A stretch of DNA of 6,886 nucleotides from DATDAW01 sp036524675 (GTDB lineage: Bacteria > Verrucomicrobiota > Verrucomicrobiia > Chthoniobacterales > DASVRZ01), in contig DATDBU010000177.1 of the NCBI GenBank assembly GCA_036524675.1, forward strand, positions 1 to 6,886, in the 5' to 3' direction. Numbering within the stretch: the stretch's first letter is position 1; the number at the start of each line of letters is the position of its first letter. Positions 1 to 6,008 of this stretch are shown here, in pieces. Below the pieces are notes generated by a model that had not been told where the DNA came from, made no database searches, and worked only from the letters and a program-made list of their open reading frames with translations. The position numbers and the translations under genes were made by a program.

Positions 1-3000
1 TTCCTGACCAGCACGAAGGATCCCCGTGGAAACATTACTCTGCGCACGCCTACCCGGTTCGACAATCGTGCGGCAGTCACCTACCCGGACGGTTCCACAG
101 AGTCCTGGACACGTGATTCCTTCGACCGGATTCTTTCGCACACGAACACCCGTGGCAAAACGACCACGTACACGCGGGACACGCTGGGCCGTGTGATTGC
201 AATTGCGTATCCCGATGGCGGCCAGGAATCCTTTGCCTATAACGGCTTCGGCCAGGTGCTCAAACATACCCAGCTGAATGGAGGCGTTGCGGAAAACACC
301 TACGACAGTAGGGGGCTCAAGACGAGCACGAAGGATCCCAATGGAAAAATCACGGTCTTTGCGTACGATTCCCTGGACCGGATCTCGAGCATGACGGACC
401 CAATAGGCAATACCACCGGATACGGCTACGACGATCGCGGGAATATAACGGAGATCGTCAACGCGGATGGCACGCGGCAGACCTACGAATACAACGAGTT
501 TGGAATGTTGACCCGCTTCACCAACGAGCTCGGAAACAGTTGGACCTATAGGTACGACGATTTCAAGCGGCGAGTTTCTACAACGGATCCGCTGAGCAAC
601 ACGACGACTTACAGTTACGCGGCGCCGTGGGAACTGGCCATTGACACGGTCACGCTGCCAAGCGGCCGGAAAACGAAGTTCACCTATGACACGAATCTGC
701 GTCCGACTTCCATCACGACGGGTGATGGCACGAGCGAAGCCTCAATGGTCACATCCACTTTCGACGCGGCCGGGAATCGCACGTCTGTGACCGATGCGAA
801 CGGCGCCACATTGAGTTTTGCCTATGATCAGCGGAACCGGCGCATCAGCCAGACAGATTCGCTGGGGAACACGACTCATTTTACCTATGACGAACGGGAC
901 AATCTCCTGACGGAAACGCGTCCGAACGGCGGAGTCACCGCGTATGCCTACGACGTCAACGATCGCCTGGTCGAAATCACTGATCCTGCGGGCAACAAAA
1001 CGCTAATGGCCTATGATGCCAGCGGCAATCTGCTTTCGCTTGCCGACGCCAGAAACAACACGTATTCCTACACGTACGATGCCCAGAATCGGCAGACGGA
1101 GATGATTTATCCGGATGGCTCTCGTGAATCCTACACGTACGATGACGCGGGAAGACAAACCTCTTATACGAGCCGGGCCGGAAAGGTTTGCACCCACACT
1201 TACGACAGCCGCGATCGGGTGGTTCAAAGCAGCTGGAACGATGGCTTCACTCCGTCAGTGACGAATGCCTACGATGTCGCAAGCAGGCTCATTTCGAACA
1301 GCAATGGAAAAAGCGCGCTTTCGTTCACATACGATGCAGCAAATCGGTTGACGGCAGAGACGCAGAACCTTACCGCGCTAAACCCGCAATTGCCTGCGTT
1401 TACAGTAGGATACGGGTACGATGGTGACGGCAACCAGGTATCGCTGACTTATCCCGATGGGAGCGCAGTCGACTATATCCGCGACGCTCGAGCCCAGTTG
1501 GCTGAAGTGACTTTGGACGGCCCTCCACCACTGGCCACCTATTCGTATGATCTGGCTGGCAATCGGATTGGCAGAACGATGGAAAACGGCACTTCGACCG
1601 CGTACGCGTACGACAGCGCCAATCGGCTGACTTCGGTCGAGCACCGCAGTACGCTAGGCGTTTTCGCGAACTTTGCCTATACTCTTAACAGCGTTGGTAA
1701 TCGCACGACTAAAGTGGCGGCCGGAACCGGTATTCCGAACGTGACGGAAATCTATGGCTACGACGCCATCGACCAGATCACGCAGGCTGTCTATGGCGCC
1801 ACACGAACCGTCAACTATGCTTACGATGCTGCCGGCAATCGCACGGCTGTCATCGACAACGGATTTACGACCTCGTACGCTGCGAACAGCCTCAACCAAT
1901 ACACGGCCCTCAGTTCCCTACCTGCGCCCGCGTATGACGCGAACGGAAACCTGACCGCCTTCAACGGTTCGACCTATTCCTACGATGCGCAGAACCGGTT
2001 GACGGGCACATCCAACCCCGGTGCGTTGGGGACGTTCGCCTACGACAGCCGCAACCGGCAGACGAGCCGGACAGTCAACGGCGTGACGACGTGGTTTGTT
2101 TACGACGGTTGGAATCTCATTGCCGAATACGCCGCCAATGGCAGTCTCCTGCGCAAATACATTCATGGGGCGACGACGGACGAAATTCTGGCCCGTATCG
2201 ACGCGAACGGAATACTCTATTACCACCAGGACGGTTTGGGTTCGACGATCGCATTGACCGATTCGAACGCCGACGTGGTCGAAAGCTGCCATTACGACGT
2301 TTTTGGAAAGCCGACATTTTTTAATAGCTCTGGGCAAACACTTGCCACTTCCGCCATGGGCAACCGTTTTCTATTCACGGGCCGTGAATGGTTGCCCGAG
2401 TTCGGCCTCTATGATCACCGCCACCGGATTTACAGCGCGGACCTGGGCCGTTTCCTGCAAACCGATCCTATTGGATTTGCTGCCGATGACATTAACCTTT
2501 ACCGATATGTCGGAAATCATCCGATCAACTGGACCGATCCCTATGGGCTGGATCTCGACGTCTATCTTGAACGAGACTATGCAGATCGTCATTCTCCTGG
2601 GAACTATAAGGTCGTGGAAGATGGAAAGACTCTTTACGAGGGGCGTGCTAACGAAAATCCATTTTTCCCCAACTCTCAAGGCGTGAAGGAAGGCGACTAT
2701 TCATTGAAACCGAAAGGGGACAAATGGGGGCCGGGTCGTTATCCTTCGGATCAGCCGGCGATTGTGGGCAGCGATAAAGATCTAAAGCCAGGTCAGCCCA
2801 ATGCTTCGTACAAAGCGCCAGCTCTAATTCACCAAAAGGGCTCACCCGGAAGACCTGACTCAAGCGCCTGTATTACCGTCGATGCCGAAGCGGAAAAGAT
2901 TACCAAAGACGCTTTAGCGCGAAATCCGGATTCCAGCCGGTTACACATTCGAGAACCGAAGTCCACAAGTCCCCCTGTGAGAAGAGCATTATGGCCGTAA
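1..3000 (+). CDS. Rhs/YD-repeat polymorphic toxin, 5'-partial, with L,D-transpeptidase-like C-terminal tip
   Basis: The frame is open from base 1 to the TAA at 2998-3000 (999 residues), so the N-terminus lies outside the window; the first GTG at 193 is not a credible start because YD-type sequence continues upstream of it. Residues 1 to about 690 are YD repeats (recurring YDxxNR, YDAAGN, DPxGNTT roughly every 20 residues), which in the family form a hollow beta-cocoon enclosing the toxin. About residues 695-850 are the Rhs-associated core: WFVYDGWNLIAEY, YYHQDGLGST, YDVFGKP, GNRFLFTGREW, GRFLQTDPIGF, NLYRYVGNHP and the closing DPYGL at 2536-2550. In known Rhs proteins the tip is released by autoproteolysis around this closing motif. 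The following 149 residues are an unrelated, AT-richer tip, described separately. The delivery route (T6SS or other) cannot be told without the N-terminus. The last 10 bases overlap the likely immunity gene. Confidence 0.93.
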   Translation, partial: FLTSTKDPRGNITLRTPTRFDNRAAVTYPDGSTESWTRDSFDRILSHTNTRGKTTTYTRDTLGRVIAIAYPDGGQESFAYNGFGQVLKHTQLNGGVAENTYDSRGLKTSTKDPNGKITVFAYDSLDRISSMTDPIGNTTGYGYDDRGNITEIVNADGTRQTYEYNEFGMLTRFTNELGNSWTYRYDDFKRRVSTTDPLSNTTTYSYAAPWELAIDTVTLPSGRKTKFTYDTNLRPTSITTGDGTSEASMVTSTFDAAGNRTSVTDANGATLSFAYDQRNRRISQTDSLGNTTHFTYDERDNLLTETRPNGGVTAYAYDVNDRLVEITDPAGNKTLMAYDASGNLLSLADARNNTYSYTYDAQNRQTEMIYPDGSRESYTYDDAGRQTSYTSRAGKVCTHTYDSRDRVVQSSWNDGFTPSVTNAYDVASRLISNSNGKSALSFTYDAANRLTAETQNLTALNPQLPAFTVGYGYDGDGNQVSLTYPDGSAVDYIRDARAQLAEVTLDGPPPLATYSYDLAGNRIGRTMENGTSTAYAYDSANRLTSVEHRSTLGVFANFAYTLNSVGNRTTKVAAGTGIPNVTEIYGYDAIDQITQAVYGATRTVNYAYDAAGNRTAVIDNGFTTSYAANSLNQYTALSSLPAPAYDANGNLTAFNGSTYSYDAQNRLTGTSNPGALGTFAYDSRNRQTSRTVNGVTTWFVYDGWNLIAEYAANGSLLRKYIHGATTDEILARIDANGILYYHQDGLGSTIALTDSNADVVESCHYDVFGKPTFFNSSGQTLATSAMGNRFLFTGREWLPEFGLYDHRHRIYSADLGRFLQTDPIGFAADDINLYRYVGNHPINWTDPYGLDLDVYLERDYADRHSPGNYKVVEDGKTLYEGRANENPFFPNSQGVKEGDYSLKPKGDKWGPGRYPSDQPAIVGSDKDLKPGQPNASYKAPALIHQKGSPGRPDSSACITVDAEAEKITKDALARNPDSSRLHIREPKSTSPPVRRALWP
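1486..2550 (+). repeat. Long direct repeat, copy A (Rhs core)
   Basis: This segment of the first Rhs gene is repeated at 4390-5454, offset by exactly 2,904 bases throughout (for example CGA 1489 matches CGT 4393 and GAT 2536 matches GAT 5440). Similarity ends at the core/tip boundary in both. Confidence 0.9.
2551..2997 (+). other. Variable C-terminal toxin tip 1 (probable L,D-transpeptidase/Tlde1-like peptidoglycan enzyme)
   Basis: This is the tip of the first Rhs protein, beginning directly after DPYGL (residue 850). It shows GKTLYEGRANENP, then GVKEGDYSLKPK (the 'GxPxGxY' style strand seen in DUF2778/DUF5675/YkuD-like folds), then IHQKGSPGRPDSSACITVD. In L,D-transpeptidase-like Tlde1 (DUF2778) effectors the catalytic motif is His-Gly followed by Ser-x-Gly-Cys; here His944 and Cys957 are 13 residues apart, with SSAC, so the usual Gly before Cys is Ala. 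By family knowledge such an enzyme would trim or modify peptidoglycan stem peptides in the target periplasm. The next gene encoding a secreted protein fits that compartment. Family assignment is by motif only; another Cys/His hydrolase of the same fold is possible. Confidence 0.55.
2979..2986 (+). promoter_or_regulatory. Probable ribosome binding site for the first immunity gene
   Basis: A purine run GAGAAGAG lies four bases before the ATG at 2991, inside the last codons of the Rhs gene. It supports the start at 2991, and so a 10-base overlap and translational coupling, over the later ATG at 3030, which has only a weak TGAG upstream. The spacing is slightly short. Confidence 0.4.
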
Positions 3001-3509
3001 CAAGCACCAATGAAACCTTGAGCAATTTTATGTTTTTAAGAAGGTTTGTCAGCGTTCTTGTCATGGGACTAGTTTCTGCGACCTCATTGGCGGCATCGCC
3101 GACACGTTTTCAGACGCTTTACGATTATTATTTTCCAAAAAGCTCGAATTACGTCACCAGCGGTTATCGAAAGTGGTTTGACCAGACCGTTTTCAATTCA
3201 GAGGCGCGGCACGACTTGGCGAGGAATGAACGGATGCTCTATGGAGCGATGCGTGGTGATTCGGCTGCCTTTCATGCATTTTTACACTCTAGTTACCGAC
3301 GGGCGGGCGGTGAATTCGGAGAGACGTGGAACTATGAGTGTGTTCTTCTCCTCCTCGTTCTAGACGATGAACGTTTTGCCAGCTTGTTGGCGCAAGAGGA
3401 TCAGAATACACGGGCGTTGGTCGGAGCTGCTCTCAATTCTCAGATCGATTGGCGAAAGCATCCATTTCCGAAAACACGCAAGATTTACTTATCTGCCCGA
3501 CCAAAGTAA
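2991..3509 (+). CDS. Probable periplasmic immunity protein for Rhs tip 1 (unrecognised family)
   Basis: A 172-residue protein whose ATG overlaps the Rhs stop by 10 bases, the classic arrangement of an Rhs tip and its immunity gene. Residues 14-35 look like a signal peptide: FLRR, a hydrophobic stretch with VLVMGL, then SATSLAASP with a likely signal peptidase I site after SLA or LAA. No lipobox Cys is present. An alternative start at Met14 (3030) would give the compact n-region MFLRR; 2991 has the better ribosome site. The mature part has helical segments: an AMRGDSAAFHAFLHSSY segment, WNYECVLLLLVLDDERFASLL, then RALVGAALNSQIDWRKHPFPKTR, possibly HEAT/ankyrin-like alpha-solenoid. I do not recognise a named family. 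Export to the periplasm matches a toxin acting on peptidoglycan. It is AT-rich compared with the core (23 of 60 G+C in 3121-3180). Function is inferred from position and export signal. Confidence 0.72.
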   Translation: MAVTSTNETLSNFMFLRRFVSVLVMGLVSATSLAASPTRFQTLYDYYFPKSSNYVTSGYRKWFDQTVFNSEARHDLARNERMLYGAMRGDSAAFHAFLHSSYRRAGGEFGETWNYECVLLLLVLDDERFASLLAQEDQNTRALVGAALNSQIDWRKHPFPKTRKIYLSARPK

Positions 3510-3574
3510 CGGCAGCGGTTCGGGGTCGGAGGTCGGAGAGTGTAATCTAAGGTCAGGTAGCACAAGTGTGAATA

Positions 3575-3621
3575 GAGGTCATGTAGGGGTCATACAGAGG
3601 GTCATACAGTGGGTCATACAG
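3575..3621 (+). repeat. Short tandem repeat, GGGTCATACAG x3 plus one diverged unit
   Basis: GGGTCATACAG occurs exactly at 3587-3597, 3599-3609 and 3611-3621, with single-base spacers A and T, preceded by a diverged unit AGGTCATGTAG at 3576-3586. The period is 11-12 bases. It sits 66 bases after the immunity-gene stop in non-coding sequence. Nothing in it looks like a promoter or a hairpin terminator; role unknown. Confidence 0.85.
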
Positions 3622-3664
3622 CATTTATTGGTGCGCCCGTGAGTGGCGTCAAGGCGGGTGAGAG

Positions 3665-3818
3665 GTGAGAGTCCGTTATTACGGCGCGAATGGTTGCGCG
3701 CCTATCGGGGAACTGCAGTTTTACGATACGGACGGAAATCTGATGACGGGGACTCCATTCGGAATGTCGCCGAAGACCCCGCAAACAGACTACTTGAGGG
3801 GCTTCGACGCACCATCAA
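3665..3818 (+). pseudogene. Possible F5/8-type-C (discoidin-like) domain scrap
   Basis: In the frame starting at 3665 the translation reads VRYYGANGCAPIGELQFYD, then DGNLMTGTPFGMSP and finally GFDAPS. This order (VRYYxxNG, xIxELxFY, LTGTPFG, FDAPS) is that of the discoidin/F5-8C-like carbohydrate-binding modules common in large surface proteins of environmental bacteria. There is no start of its own family length, a TGA lies just upstream at 3659-3661, and the reading frame runs out into the Rhs scrap at about 3808. It is at most 50 residues of a domain that normally has about 130, so a remnant with no function. Identification is by motif order only. Confidence 0.35.
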
Positions 3819-3880
3819 TGGAGCATCGACATGGGTTGTTTACGACGGTTGGAATCTCATCGCGGAATACGCGACCAACG
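3808..3880 (+). pseudogene. Detached 73-bp fragment of Rhs core
   Basis: Bases 3808-3880 match 4972-5044 of the second Rhs copy with four differences by hand alignment, and match 2068-2140 of the first copy less closely. It encodes RTINGASTWVVYDGWNLIAE and the next few residues. Similarity stops abruptly on both sides: upstream it abuts the discoidin-like scrap and downstream it turns into GACCAATGTATCC, unlike either Rhs copy. It is a non-functional remnant that belongs to neither full copy, as the same segment is present in both. Confidence 0.85.
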
Positions 3881-3887
3881 ACCAATG

Positions 3888-4388
3888 TATCCGTCACGCC
3901 AACAGCATGGCGATGAGAGCTTGAACTGCGGCGAAGACGGTCAGGCGTCGGATCGGCGGCTGGCGAGCCAGGCGGCCGGGGTTAGTTCGCTGACTTTCGA
4001 GGCGGGCCAGTCGGCAAGGCGGGGCAGCACGTCGAGCAGGTAGCCACGCGCGTTGATGCCCAGCCGCCGGCAGGTTTCCATCACCGAGGCGATCGCGGCA
4101 ACCCGCGGACCGGCTTCTTCGCTGCCGATGTGCAGCCAGTTTTTTCGGCCCAATGCTACGGGCCGGATCGCGTTTTCGCACCAGTTATTGTCGATTTCGA
4201 CTTCGCCGTGGCCGGCATACACCATCAGCCGAGTCCACTGGCCCAGCGCATAGGCGCATGCCTTGCCCAGCTGACTTTTGCGGTAAGCAGCTCTGCCGCG
4301 CGTTGATGATAACGGTTTTGAGTGCTTCCAAGAGGGGCGCGCTCCGGCTCTGGCGCATCTCAAGACGTGCCGCGGCATCGAGCTTTGC
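3888..4388 (-). mobile_element. IS66-family insertion sequence remnant
   Basis: Only the transposase 3' end survives. I looked for terminal inverted repeats typical of the family (GTAAGCG-type ends) around 3881-3943 and at the right junction near 4388 and saw none. No second IS66 gene (TnpA or TnpB type) is present. The right edge runs straight into Rhs core sequence at about 4388-4390; the left edge is uncertain, somewhere between 3881 and 3943. It is a dead fragment. Confidence 0.75.
3941..4388 (-). pseudogene. IS66-family transposase, C-terminal fragment, 5'-truncated and frameshifted
   Basis: Read on the minus strand from about 4388, the sequence gives RLEMRQSRSAPLLEALKTVI then INARQSCLP. 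A frame change at about 4280 (an extra base between CCG and AAA) leads into KSQLGKACAYALGQW, GEVEIDNNWCENAIRP, VALGRKNWLHIGSEEAG, SVMETCRRLGIN, YLLDVLPRLADWP and SELTPAAWLASRRSDA, ending at a TGA (3941-3943). These are the hallmark C-terminal blocks of the IS66 DDE transposase; the NNWCEN block carries the catalytic Glu, and the last part is the IS66 C-terminal domain. About 150 residues of a protein normally about 500 long remain and both catalytic Asp are lost, so it is inactive. Its antisense reading supplies the first 79 or so residues of the + strand frame that opens at 4153. Confidence 0.88.
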
Positions 4389-5985
4389 CGCCCGTGCCCA
4401 ATTGCGTGAAGTGTCTCTGGATGGACCCCCTCCGCTGGCAACCTATTCGTATGACACAGCCGGCACCCGCCTGGGTAGAGTCCTGGAAAACGGCACTTCG
4501 ACTGCCTATGCGTATGATACTGCCAATCGCCTGATCTCGGTGGAGCACAGAAAGGCCGCAGGAGTTTTCGCAAAATTCAACTATGCGCTCGACAGCGTGG
4601 GCAATCGCACTGCCAAAGCGGCCACGGGATCCGGCATCCCCAACCAGACCGAATCGTACGGCTACGACGCGATCGACCAGATCCGGCAGGCTGTTTATGG
4701 AGCTGCGCGCACCGTCAATTATGACTACGATTCCGCGGGCAACCGCACAGCTCTCACCGACAACGGGCTGACGACGTCCTACTCCACCAACAGCCTCAAC
4801 CAATACGCCGTTGTTTCTTCCGTGCCTGCGCCGGCATACAGCACCAACGGCAATCTGACCGCATTCAACGGTTCGACATATTCCTATGATGCACAGAACC
4901 GGTTGACAGGGACATCCAAGGCGACTGCAACCGCGAGCTTTAGCTACGACAGCCGCAACCGGCAGGTGAGCCGCACCATCAATGGCGTATCGACATGGTT
5001 TGTTTACGACGGTTGGAATCTCATTGCGGAATACGCGACCAACGGCAATCTGTTGCGCAAATACATCCATGGCGCGGCGGTGGACGAAATCCTTGCCCGC
5101 ATCGACTCGGTTGGCCCGCTTTACTACCATCAAGACGGCCTGGGATCCACGGTCGCTTTGACCGATCCGAACGGAAACGTCGTTGAAAGCTACCAGTATG
5201 ACGTTTTCGGCCGGCCGGCGTTTGCCAATGGCTCGGGACAAACCATTGCCGCCTCGGCCACGGGCAACCGGTTCCTGTTCGCCGGGCGCGAGTGGCTTCC
5301 CGAGCTCGGCCTCTACGACTACCGTAACCGGATTTACAGCCCCGACCTCGGCCGCTTCCTGCAAACCGACCCGATCGGATTTGGAGGCGATGATGCCAAC
5401 CTTTACCGCTTTGTCGGAAATAATCCCATTAACCTCATTGATCCAAACGGAGCGGCTCCGGTTGTGCCCTGGGGTGGGCCCTATCTGAATTCGCCCGCGG
5501 CGTTAGGAGGAGCAGGCCCTGCTGCCATGTCACCTGTTGGACAAGCGGTATTGGCTTTCGGTATCGGTTATCAAATTGGTTCTACCGTGTCAACTTTACC
5601 GGTGTATGGTGGTGAGAGTGTTTCGGATTGGTTGGGAGATTGGATCTACGACACTTTCATGAAGCCTCAGCCTGCTGGTCCTCCAATGGGACCGCCCAGG
5701 ACGCCGAAAGCTCCTCCAGGCTTCCCTGGTGATGATTGCGAGAAACATCATCGGTTACCGCAAGAATTTCAGGACTGGTTCGAAGCATCTCCTCGAAACC
5801 TAAATATCGAAGACTTCACTCGAGACATGCCGATGCAATGGCATCGGGGGCAAGGAATTGGGATACATTCACAGGGCTACAACGCTGCATGGCGTTCGTT
5901 TATTGAACAGAACCCTGGAGCGAGCGGTCAGCAAACGATTAATTTTCTCAACCAAGTAGAGGGACAAATGGGATTTGGCCCATAG
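4153..5985 (+). CDS. Headless second Rhs core with DUF2380/SitA6-like tip (orphan Rhs tip; chimeric ORF)
   Basis: The open frame runs 610 residues from ATG 4153 to TAG 5983-5985, but residues 1 to about 79 (MLRAGSRF... to about 4389) are antisense IS66 sequence and not a real domain. Rhs homology starts at ARAQL (about 4390) and is collinear with 1486-2550 of the first copy, offset 2,904 bases, without indels and roughly 77% identical in protein by hand count. It retains the last YD repeats and the full core (YDGWNLIAEY, YYHQDGLGST, GRFLQTDPIGFGG, NLYRFVGNNP) and ends in DPNG-AAP instead of DPxGL. The tip follows and then, 23 bases on, its probable immunity gene. No convincing ribosome site precedes 4153; an in-frame GTG at 4411 is another theoretical start. 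Missing the N-terminal delivery parts, it fits a displaced orphan tip cassette, possibly silent and used only after recombination. It could equally be called a pseudogene. Confidence 0.8.
   Translation: MLRAGSRFRTSYCRFRLRRGRHTPSAESTGPAHRRMPCPADFCGKQLCRALMITVLSASKRGALRLWRISRRAAASSFAARAQLREVSLDGPPPLATYSYDTAGTRLGRVLENGTSTAYAYDTANRLISVEHRKAAGVFAKFNYALDSVGNRTAKAATGSGIPNQTESYGYDAIDQIRQAVYGAARTVNYDYDSAGNRTALTDNGLTTSYSTNSLNQYAVVSSVPAPAYSTNGNLTAFNGSTYSYDAQNRLTGTSKATATASFSYDSRNRQVSRTINGVSTWFVYDGWNLIAEYATNGNLLRKYIHGAAVDEILARIDSVGPLYYHQDGLGSTVALTDPNGNVVESYQYDVFGRPAFANGSGQTIAASATGNRFLFAGREWLPELGLYDYRNRIYSPDLGRFLQTDPIGFGGDDANLYRFVGNNPINLIDPNGAAPVVPWGGPYLNSPAALGGAGPAAMSPVGQAVLAFGIGYQIGSTVSTLPVYGGESVSDWLGDWIYDTFMKPQPAGPPMGPPRTPKAPPGFPGDDCEKHHRLPQEFQDWFEASPRNLNIEDFTRDMPMQWHRGQGIGIHSQGYNAAWRSFIEQNPGASGQQTINFLNQVEGQMGFGP
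4390..5454 (+). repeat. Long direct repeat, copy B (Rhs core)
   Basis: Partner of 1486-2550. The left end is set by the IS66 remnant and the right end by the change of tip. The longest matches include the bases encoding WFVYDGWNLIAEYA and FNGSTYSYDAQNRLTGTS. Confidence 0.9.
5455..5982 (+). other. Variable C-terminal toxin tip 2 (DUF2380/SitA6-like, probable His-rich nuclease)
   Basis: After DPNG the core similarity stops. First comes a Gly/Ala/Pro-rich linker with one hydrophobic segment (SPVGQAVLAFGIGYQIGSTV), then a proline-rich stretch (PPMGPPRTPKAPPG), then the toxin domain of about 80 residues. That domain has EKHHRLPQEFQDWF, NIEDFTRDMP, MQWHRGQGIGIHSQGYNAAW, RSFIEQNPGAS and a terminal helix. 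His532, His533, His564 and His572 (numbered from ATG 4153) are the likely metal-binding or catalytic set. The arrangement HHxxP...F...HR...GIH...W...F is that of the DUF2380 / SitA6-type domain known from Myxococcus polymorphic toxins, and is reminiscent of HNH/ENDO VII-type nucleases. DNA or RNA cleavage is an inference. The next gene resembles the partner immunity family, which strengthens the call. Confidence 0.65.
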
Positions 5986-6008
5986 TAGCGATTCATTTAG
6001 AATAGAGC

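Noticed and set aside
193..195. GTG as the start of the first Rhs gene
   Set aside because: The frame is open and YD-like (for example a TYPDGSTESW segment) all the way to base 1, so the gene begins upstream of the window.
3575..3621. CRISPR array
   Set aside because: The units are 11 bases with one-base spacers; there are no spacers of CRISPR length and no cas genes.
3683..3702. Inverted repeat GGCGCG / CGCGCC with an 8-base loop
   Set aside because: There is no T run after it, it sits inside the discoidin-like frame, and a 6-bp GC palindrome is expected by chance in GC-rich DNA.
3941..4573. A single intact minus-strand gene of 210 codons for the transposase
   Set aside because: The part upstream of about 4280 is in the wrong frame for IS66, and beyond about 4388 it is antisense Rhs; only the 3' part is transposase.
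4360..5364. Long minus-strand open frame of 334 codons across the second Rhs core
   Set aside because: It is antisense to a well-supported Rhs core, and a similar antisense frame (1918-2337) lies over copy A; its translation shows no family motif.
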